In this document: in pieces, positions 33,263 through 38,160 of the stretch
Layout of the letters: each line of letters opens with the position of its first letter
Position numbering within the stretch: the first letter of the stretch is position 1
From: Lachnospiraceae bacterium
GTDB taxonomy: Bacteria; Bacillota; Clostridia; Lachnospirales; Lachnospiraceae
Direction: 5' to 3'
Assembly (NCBI GenBank): GCA_009780115.1
Contig: WRAQ01000029.1
Location: forward strand, 1 to 38,160
Length of the DNA stretch: 38,160 nucleotides
Notes under the pieces: generated by a model
Databases searched by the model: none
The model's input: only the letters and a program-made list of their open reading frames with translations
What the model was told of the DNA's origin: nothing
Program-made: the position numbers and the translations under genes

Positions 33263-33323
33263 TTTCTCGCAGACACCCATCCGGCGGTAAAAACCGCCGG
33301 AATGGGGGTCGTTTTGTGAGAAA
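33263..33323 (+). repeat. Very long imperfect inverted repeat
   Basis: TTTCTCGCA (33263-33271), GACACCCAT (33272-33280) and CCGGCGGT (33281-33288) pair in order with ACCGCCGG (33293-33300), ATGGGGGTC (33302-33310) and TGTGAGAAA (33315-33323), around an AAAA loop. About 24 of 26 positions pair, with a single-base bulge and a GTTT bulge. TTTTT follows the right arm. It is stronger than a terminator needs to be. Confidence 0.7.
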
Positions 33324-33368
33324 TTTTTGGTTTATGGTATAAAGTAAAAGATAAAACGGAGGATGGCG

Positions 33369-33923
33369 ATGCCAGATTACAGCAATTATAGTCTAAATGA
33401 ATTAATAACACTTCAACATGATAATGCCGCATGGTATTGGCTTGGCATGGCTTATTGGGAAAACGGCGACAACCAAAATGCTGCGATATGGCTTAATAAA
33501 ACCATGAATGATTCCGTTAATGAATGGTCAGGAAAAGCTACTTTAAACCTGGGTTTATTAAACTTGGGAAACGGAAAGAGAGATGAAGATTTACGCTTAT
33601 TTGAATCAATACCCAAGGGCATAATGTCAAGGTTATATGCCGGTTTTTTATATTATGAAGGTACCGAAACCCAGAAAAATCCTGCTAAAGGAAAAAAATT
33701 AATCGAAGAAGCAATTAAGCAATTAATAAAAGACGATGGTGATGATGAATACCTTTCACAGCATGAGTGTTTTAGAATTGCCCAAATGTATTCACAGGAG
33801 AAAATACATACAAAAAAAGCGATAGAGTATTTTCTAAAATCAATTAACAGATGTAATTTGAATTATGAGAGCGACTGCCAATTAAAGGAATTTGCGGAAA
33901 AGTCAATTGAAAGGCTTAAGTAA
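33369..33923 (+). CDS. TPR/Sel1-like repeat protein of unknown function
   Basis: A 184-residue cytosolic protein of helical repeats: AAWYWLGMAYWENGDNQNAAIWLNKTM (~20-46), ATLNLGLLNLGNGKRDEDLRLFESI, YAGFLYYEGTETQKNPAKGKKLIEEAI (a Sel1-like unit), and ECFRIAQMYSQEKIHTKKAIEYFLKSI. Such repeats mediate protein contacts; no partner is evident. The ATG at 33369 is chosen because GGAGG (33358-33362) is 6 nt upstream, whereas the ATG at 33363 abuts it. A possible promoter (TTGTGA at 33314 and TATAAA at 33338, 18-nt spacing) overlaps the right arm of the long inverted repeat. It converges with the DUF3048 gene. Confidence 0.7.
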   Translation: MPDYSNYSLNELITLQHDNAAWYWLGMAYWENGDNQNAAIWLNKTMNDSVNEWSGKATLNLGLLNLGNGKRDEDLRLFESIPKGIMSRLYAGFLYYEGTETQKNPAKGKKLIEEAIKQLIKDDGDDEYLSQHECFRIAQMYSQEKIHTKKAIEYFLKSINRCNLNYESDCQLKEFAEKSIERLK

Positions 33924-33977
33924 AGAAAATATTTTAGGTTTAAAGGTAGTATTTACATGCTGCTTTTTGTATCTAAT

Positions 33978-35159
33978 TTATGAAACCCTTCTCCCGTCTA
34001 CAATAAACGAATCCCCGTCCTGGACAATCAAGATCATCGTTTTACCTGTATTAAACTCGATTTCATTTCCAGTATCGTCGAAGTAACGGGTTGGCTCATA
34101 GTCGCCGGTTTTTTGCCAGTTGATGCGGATACCCTTACCATTGGTGAAAAACCAGCCGCCGCGAGTAGTATCATGACATTGAAAAGCCAGATACCCTTGC
34201 TGGTCGCGCTGTTCGAAATAAGTGTATTGGACAATAACATTTTTGAAAGTCAACTGTTCACTGGTTAGCAAATCCAGATGCGGCCCGTCGCTTTCACCGG
34301 ATAAATGCTGAAACCGTTCATATAACCCGGTTTCGGAATTGAAATTGAAATAACAATTAGTCACCGGATAAGTTGACGACATATCAATAGTATCTGCATT
34401 GATTGCATTTGGATATTGGTTTAAATCATTAGGTTCTCCCGGAGCGGCAAATGAAAAATGCGGTTCATCAGTAATACCGGGCCGGTAGTTAATAGGATAA
34501 CCAAAGAAATCAAGGGCATTTAAAATTGATTGGGTATTAGTAAAGGCATTATCGACGGTATTTTTTGCGGTATCACGGAAATATGCACCATTATAACGAA
34601 GACAATCAATATTATCAGTTCCGTCTTTGTTTAATATATCATCTGCATAAAAAGGCCCGCCGAAATGAATGAAAAACGCATCCCATTCAAAAGCCCAGTA
34701 AACAAAATAATCGCGGGTGCTTCTAATGTTGCCGATTTTTTCCAGATTATTCCAATCTTCCCATATCGCCATCAAGCGTGTCATACTGCCCTCGACATTA
34801 CATTCATATAGGATTGCAGCACGGGAAAGGCCGAACTGGCTTGCAGTCCTTGAGTTAGGTACGATAATTGCAATCGGCCTGGTTGCCGCTGTCTCAGCGG
34901 TAATCCACTCGTTGGTAATCCGGCTGCGGCTCATTCCGGGGAAAGGCGGAGTATCAGTCTCATGATCGATTTCAGCTAAGGCTGGAATATCAGCAGAATC
35001 ATCTTGATTGGCCGCTTCGGCCGCAGATAGAATTTCATCAGCTTCGCGGAGGAGCTGATCCGGATTTGAATCACTTGTTGATTTATTCCGGTAGTTAATG
35101 AAAACGATTAAACCACCAAGCAAAAGTAGGCTGATTATGATAATAATATATTTTTTCAT
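33978..35159 (-). CDS. DUF3048 (YerB-like) membrane-anchored protein
   Basis: A 393-residue envelope protein. Basic start, TM anchor at ~4-22 without a lipobox cysteine, and an acidic low-complexity linker (~30-75). DUF3048 N-terminal (TRPIAIIVPNSRTASQFGLSRAAILYECNVEGSMTRLMAIWED) and C-terminal (DGPHLDLLTSEQLTFKNVIVQY ... GKGIRINWQKTGDYEPTRYFDDTGNEIEFNTGKTMILI) domains follow. YerB in Bacillus has a similar layout but no established reaction. The final strands resemble a substrate-binding or inhibitory fold; that is conjecture. GGAG lies 7 nt before the ATG inside a partial copy of the structured repeat. Confidence 0.88.
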   Translation of the reverse strand: MKKYIIIIISLLLLGGLIVFINYRNKSTSDSNPDQLLREADEILSAAEAANQDDSADIPALAEIDHETDTPPFPGMSRSRITNEWITAETAATRPIAIIVPNSRTASQFGLSRAAILYECNVEGSMTRLMAIWEDWNNLEKIGNIRSTRDYFVYWAFEWDAFFIHFGGPFYADDILNKDGTDNIDCLRYNGAYFRDTAKNTVDNAFTNTQSILNALDFFGYPINYRPGITDEPHFSFAAPGEPNDLNQYPNAINADTIDMSSTYPVTNCYFNFNSETGLYERFQHLSGESDGPHLDLLTSEQLTFKNVIVQYTYFEQRDQQGYLAFQCHDTTRGGWFFTNGKGIRINWQKTGDYEPTRYFDDTGNEIEFNTGKTMILIVQDGDSFIVDGRRVS

Positions 35160-35167
35160 AGCGGCTC

Positions 35168-35198
35168 CTTGTTTTCCTGCTGTTATGTCATTATATCA
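35168..35198 (-). repeat. Partial structured repeat in the DUF3048 leader (copy 4)
   Basis: Read on the minus strand, TGATATAATGACA, a 3-nt variable segment, then CAGCAGGAAAACAAG: 28 of 31 positions equal to the left part of copy 3 (38041-38071). The copy ends at the point where the other copies enter the CCGC/GCGG hairpin; here a GGAG ribosome-binding site follows instead. TATAAT within it is a good -10, with TTGCCC 18 nt upstream as a possible -35. Confidence 0.65.
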
Positions 35199-36573
35199 CA
35201 TCAATCTCATCACGGGCAACCGATTTTATCCACCGCTTCCCCCTTACCCGAATCATACAAGCAATTGCTTTAACAATTTCATCCGAGCGCATCCCCAGCA
35301 TAACCAACGGTACCGGCAATTTGAGCGCTATCGAGAAAAACGCGGCGAGCGGTAAAGAAAATCCCCATAACGCGATTACTTCAATAATTAAGCAAAATTT
35401 CGTATCCCCTGCCCCGCGTAAAATCCCAACGATATATGTGGCGGATAAAGAAACAAAAACTACCGTGCACGCCGTTACTAACAAAAGCTGCTTTGCCAGG
35501 TTATTAGTTGCTTCGCCAAAGTCATAAATATAAGTCACATAATTCCTTAGAATTAAGATCACAATTATCGCTATTGCCCCGGCAATAAACGCTATCCATT
35601 TAAAAGTATTTGCTTTTAGCTTAACCCCTTCAATATCACCCTCACCAACTGATTTACCAATCAAAACCAAGGCGGCATTTGCGATACCAAACATAATAAT
35701 TGTCGAGAATTGCATAACAATACCGGCAACGGTATTTGCGGCGACCGGATTCCCGGCGGAATATTCGATATGCCCCAGGATCGATGCCTGAACCGCCATC
35801 CCAAGGCCCCACATTACTTCGTTGATGACTACCGGGGACCCATAGCGGAACAAATCATTTATAAGCTGCCGGTTCCATAAGAGAAAATCTTTTGGCCGGA
35901 AACAGATGCGTTTATCAACAAAGAAAATATAAACAAGTACAATAATTAATTCAAAAGTCCGCGCTGTCAAAGTCGAAATCGCCGCCCCGCGGTGTTCAAG
36001 CCGGGGAAAACCATGGTTACCGAAAATAAGCAGATAATTTAACCCCGCACTAATAATGAAAGTGGAAATCTGGGTAAAAACAGCAAAACGCACTAATTCA
36101 ACACATCTAAGCGAGAAGATAAAGGTTGCGCTAATTGAAAAAAGGAAATAAGATAACCCTACAATTTGTAAATATTCAGAACCAATTTTGATTATTGCCG
36201 CATCATTGGTAAAAAGCGACATCACATTCCGGGGGAATAATAATATAACCGACATAAAAATAATGGTGACAGTAAGCGCCAGTTTTAGAATAATGGAAAA
36301 GACAGTTTTAATTGCCTCAATATTCTTTTTGCCCCAATATTGAGAAGCAAGAACACTTCCGGCACCTGATATCCCGAAAATAAACATCATCAAAATAAAA
36401 AAAGGCTGATTGGCCAAATTAATAGAAGCCATCATGATTCCGGTATTGTCTGCCCTGCCAATCATAAATGTATCCACCATATTGGTGGCAAAAGACATCA
36501 GGTTCTGCAGGGCAAGCGGAACCGTAATCGCGAGAATATTGGTATAAAATTGCCGGTCTTTTACTATTTTCAT
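35191..36573 (-). CDS. MATE-family multidrug/Na+ antiporter
   Basis: A 460-residue polytopic membrane protein with about 12 TM helices arranged as two MatE repeats. Family-typical segments: ALQNLMSFATNMVDTFMIGR (TM1 region, ~20-40), QPFFILMMFIFGISGAGSVLASQYWGKKN (~52-80), and in the second half VINEVMWGLGMAVQASILGHI and VLIGKSVGEGD. The substrate is unknown, commonly cationic drugs or metabolites. The ATG lies six bases after a -10 element with no ribosome-binding site, so it appears leaderless. Its 3' end contains the possible -35 of the downstream DUF3048 gene. Confidence 0.9.
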   Translation of the reverse strand: MKIVKDRQFYTNILAITVPLALQNLMSFATNMVDTFMIGRADNTGIMMASINLANQPFFILMMFIFGISGAGSVLASQYWGKKNIEAIKTVFSIILKLALTVTIIFMSVILLFPRNVMSLFTNDAAIIKIGSEYLQIVGLSYFLFSISATFIFSLRCVELVRFAVFTQISTFIISAGLNYLLIFGNHGFPRLEHRGAAISTLTARTFELIIVLVYIFFVDKRICFRPKDFLLWNRQLINDLFRYGSPVVINEVMWGLGMAVQASILGHIEYSAGNPVAANTVAGIVMQFSTIIMFGIANAALVLIGKSVGEGDIEGVKLKANTFKWIAFIAGAIAIIVILILRNYVTYIYDFGEATNNLAKQLLLVTACTVVFVSLSATYIVGILRGAGDTKFCLIIEVIALWGFSLPLAAFFSIALKLPVPLVMLGMRSDEIVKAIACMIRVRGKRWIKSVARDEIDVI

Positions 36574-36579
36574 CTAGCA

Positions 36580-36608
36580 ATTAAAACATATATCCACTAA
36601 GAAGTCAA
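36580..36608 (-). promoter_or_regulatory. MATE gene promoter (leaderless)
   Basis: Minus strand TTGACT (36608-36603), 17-nt spacing, TTTAAT (36585-36580), six bases, then the ATG at 36573. No Shine-Dalgarno sequence. Confidence 0.6.
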
Positions 36609-36691
36609 GAAGTTGCGATGCGCCAAATCGCGTTTTGTGCGATTTGTGGGCACATTGTTGCTATGAACGGCTTGCCGTGAACAGTAACTAG
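36609..36691 (+). repeat. Dispersed two-hairpin repeat, copy C
   Basis: CAAATCGC pairs with GCGATTTG around GTTTTGT. A GTGGGCACATT linker follows, then GTTGCTATGAACGGC pairs through TTG with GCCGTGAACAGTAAC. It occupies the shared promoter region of the divergent MATE and rfbD genes: the MATE -35 abuts its left edge, and the rfbD -35 (TTGCCG) is in its second hairpin. Confidence 0.65.
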
Positions 36692-36700
36692 TAGTATAAT
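36672..36700 (+). promoter_or_regulatory. rfbD promoter
   Basis: TTGCCG (36672-36677), 17-nt spacing, TATAAT (36695-36700). The -35 lies within the apical part of the second hairpin of repeat copy C. Confidence 0.6.
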
Positions 36701-36730
36701 AACACGAAGCGGGATAAAAAGAGGGAAGCT

Positions 36731-37588
36731 ATGAAAAAAATAATCGTAACCGGCGCTAACGGACAATTAGGGCGGGCAATAAATAAAATAATGGCCGGTG
36801 AATATGAGTTTATCAATACTGATATAGCAGTACCGGATATCATCGAATTAGATATTACCGATATCAAACGAGTTATTGACTTCGTCAATGAAGTGAAACC
36901 ATATGCAATAATCAATTGCGCTGCCCATACTGCTGTTGATGCCTGTGAAACTGATATTGACAACGCTTACCGCATCAATGCAATCGGGCCGAGGAACTTA
37001 AGTATTGCCGCCGCCGAAGCAAGGGCGAAACTTGTCCATATTTCGACGGATTATGTTTTTGACGGTCAGGGTATGATACCTTATAAGGAGTTTGACCCGA
37101 CCGGGCCGGCAGGTGTTTATGGCGCGACGAAGTTAGCCGGCGAAAACTTTGTCAAAGAATTTGCCCGTGACTATTTTATTATCAGGACAGCATGGCTTTA
37201 CGGCGATGGAAAAAACTTCGTTAAAACGATGCTCCGGCTCGCGGAAACAAATGAAAAAGTCAGAGTAGTATCCGACCAGGCCGGTACGCCGACAAGTACC
37301 GCCGAGCTGGCACGGGCTATTGCCTGGCTATTGCCAACAGCGAATTATGGCTTATTTCATGGCACCTGCGAAGGATATTGCTCATGGGCTGATTTTGCGG
37401 AAGAAATATTCCATGTTTATGGCCTTAAAACTTCTGTTGAGCGGATTAGCTCCGCCGAATTTAATACAGTGGCAAAGCGGCCGGCATTTTCAATTTTGCA
37501 CAATTATATGCTGGAACTTTGCGGTGGATATCGTTTCGCTGACTGGCGCGATGCCCTTAGAGAATTTAAAAATGAGGTACCTAAATGA
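36731..37588 (+). CDS. rfbD: dTDP-4-dehydrorhamnose reductase-like protein
   Basis: NAD(P)H-dependent reductase of the extended SDR family that makes dTDP-L-rhamnose for cell-surface polysaccharide. The 285-residue protein starts with the Rossmann motif IIVTGANGQLGRAI. It has NCAAHTAVDACE near 65, the ISTDYVFDG motif near 105 and the catalytic Tyr130/Lys134 in VYGATKLAGE. It ends with the RfbD-type RPAFSILHNYMLEL segment. The companion genes rfbA, rfbB and rfbC are not in this window. GAGGGAAG precedes the start. The next gene overlaps its stop by 4 nt. Confidence 0.9.
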   Translation: MKKIIVTGANGQLGRAINKIMAGEYEFINTDIAVPDIIELDITDIKRVIDFVNEVKPYAIINCAAHTAVDACETDIDNAYRINAIGPRNLSIAAAEARAKLVHISTDYVFDGQGMIPYKEFDPTGPAGVYGATKLAGENFVKEFARDYFIIRTAWLYGDGKNFVKTMLRLAETNEKVRVVSDQAGTPTSTAELARAIAWLLPTANYGLFHGTCEGYCSWADFAEEIFHVYGLKTSVERISSAEFNTVAKRPAFSILHNYMLELCGGYRFADWRDALREFKNEVPK

Positions 37589-38043
37589 ACTTTCTGCAAG
37601 ATATGTTTACAAATACATTAGTAATATCGGCTTTATCAGCATGGTTTATTGCTCAATTACTGAAAACGATTATTTATTTTTTTATCACAAGGAAGTTTGT
37701 CTTTGAACGGCTGGTTGGCAGCGGCGGTATGCCTAGCTCTCACTCAGCTACGGTTTGCGGCTTACTTACGGCAGTTGGTTTTGAGTATGGTGCAACCGGC
37801 TTTGAATTTGCTATAGCTATCGTATTTGCTTTTATCGTTATGCACGATGCGATGGGTGTCCGCCGTGAAACGGGAAATCAATCCCGCATTATTAATGAGA
37901 TGATTGAATTACTGGACAAGCTGGGGGAAAATCTTAGTGTCGAAGAAAAATTAAAAGAATTTGTCGGCCATACCCCAAGCCAGGTGCTGGCCGGGGCGAT
38001 ACTTGGGACAGGAATTGGTGTGTTAATCTGCAATATAATGTGA
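37585..38043 (+). CDS. Divergent PAP2-family (DUF212) membrane protein
   Basis: A 152-residue integral membrane protein of the DUF212/YuiD family, remotely related to PAP2 phosphatases. Motifs: SAWFIAQLLKTIIYF (TM1), the conserved GSGGMPSSHSATVCGL near 45-60, VMHDAMGVRRETGNQSRIINEM near 92-112 and VGHTPSQVLAGAILGTGIGVLI at the C terminus. The conserved Ser-His and Arg residues suggest phosphate-ester chemistry, possibly on lipid or prenyl carriers, but the activity is unproven. It is translationally coupled to rfbD (ATGA overlap), consistent with an envelope-glycan role. Confidence 0.9.
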   Translation: MNFLQDMFTNTLVISALSAWFIAQLLKTIIYFFITRKFVFERLVGSGGMPSSHSATVCGLLTAVGFEYGATGFEFAIAIVFAFIVMHDAMGVRRETGNQSRIINEMIELLDKLGENLSVEEKLKEFVGHTPSQVLAGAILGTGIGVLICNIM

Positions 38044-38144
38044 TATAATGACACATCAGCAGGAAAACAAGCGACTGCGAAGCAGGCATTTGTTTTCACC
38101 TGATGTGTCAACGACAGACTGTAAGTCTGGAGTTGTAAGTATAG
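38041..38144 (+). repeat. Structured repeat, copy 3 (diverged, stems preserved)
   Basis: TGACACATCAG (38049-38059) pairs over 11 bp with CTGATGTGTCA (38100-38110). AAAACAA pairs with TTGTTTT, and CTGC (38075-38078) with GCAG (38082-38085). Second hairpin: CAAC (38109-38112) with GTTG (38132-38135) enclosing CAGACT/AGTCTG. Relative to copies 1 and 2 the outer stem, the inner CCGC/GCGG stem and the AGACC/GGTCT stem all differ by paired changes, while loops and the AAAACAA/TTGTTTT stem are conserved. TATAAT is at 38044-38049. Confidence 0.78.
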
Positions 38145-38160
38145 AGAATCATGATATAAT

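Larger units (their letters stand above)
32829..33368 (+). other. 540-nt intergenic region with several RNA-like elements
   Basis: Between the divergent chemoreceptor and TPR genes. It holds the chemoreceptor promoter (minus), an independent plus-strand promoter (32981-33009), a candidate small RNA (about 33016-33131), a terminator hairpin (33222-33258), a very long inverted repeat (33263-33323) and a possible promoter for the TPR gene. The minus-strand open frames here lie over the structured segments and I do not count them as genes. Confidence 0.6.

Overview
The window reads as chromosome of a flagellated, low-to-moderate GC Firmicute, most likely a Clostridia member of the Lachnospirales type. 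The evidence is the gene set and order: mbl followed by two flagellar rod genes (the mbl-flhO-flhP order of Bacillus), a cdaA-ybbR-glmM operon, comFC followed by a YvyF-like gene, HPr with both His15 and Ser46, ftsEX with a cell-wall hydrolase activator, purine-rich Shine-Dalgarno sites, and a perfect Firmicute LexA box at uvrB. I see no rRNA, tRNA, insertion sequence, prophage or CRISPR array. Almost everything is core genome.

Layout. 1-1904: end of a tryptophan operon (trpD 3' end, trpC, trpF; no trpBA follows). 2019-4114: P-loop kinase, acyl-ACP thioesterase and an S1-domain CvfB-like protein, with a small yjfB-like motility gene opposing the last. 4595-9925: PucR/CdaR-type regulator, ftsE, ftsX, an M23 hydrolase activator and an S41 protease, a cell division and envelope block. 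10191-11235: two unrecognised exported or membrane proteins. 11311-16353: uvrB and uvrA. 16571-19671: mbl, two flagellar rod genes and a FlgJ-type rod-binding protein. 19807-24653: recD2, comFC, a yvyF-like gene and two unrecognised membrane proteins. 24836-28440: cdaA, ybbR, glmM (c-di-AMP synthesis tied to cell-wall precursor synthesis). 28755-30775: HPr and 2-isopropylmalate synthase. 30807-38043: chemoreceptor, TPR/Sel1-like protein, DUF3048 protein, MATE transporter, RfbD-like reductase and a DUF212/PAP2-like membrane protein.

The less ordinary content is between the genes. (1) A structured repeat of about 90-105 nt occurs as two nearly identical tandem copies after glmM and a third diverged copy after the last gene. 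The third copy keeps its stems by paired base changes, and a partial copy forms the leader of the DUF3048 gene. (2) Another two-hairpin repeat occurs in three intergenic regions (before the PucR-type gene, before cdaA, and between the MATE and rfbD genes), also with paired changes. (3) The 540-nt region after the chemoreceptor has its own promoter (TTGCAC-17-TATAAT) followed by a foldable segment and a T-run, a candidate small RNA, then a terminator and a very long hairpin. (4) Three genes (the kinase at 2019, uvrB, the MATE gene) have a -10 box only 6-7 nt before the start codon and no ribosome-binding site, so they look leaderless. (5) A textbook sigma-28 promoter lies directly in front of a terminator-like hairpin upstream of the mbl-flagellar operon.

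All family assignments come from reading the protein sequences and recalling family motifs. No database search or folding program was run.
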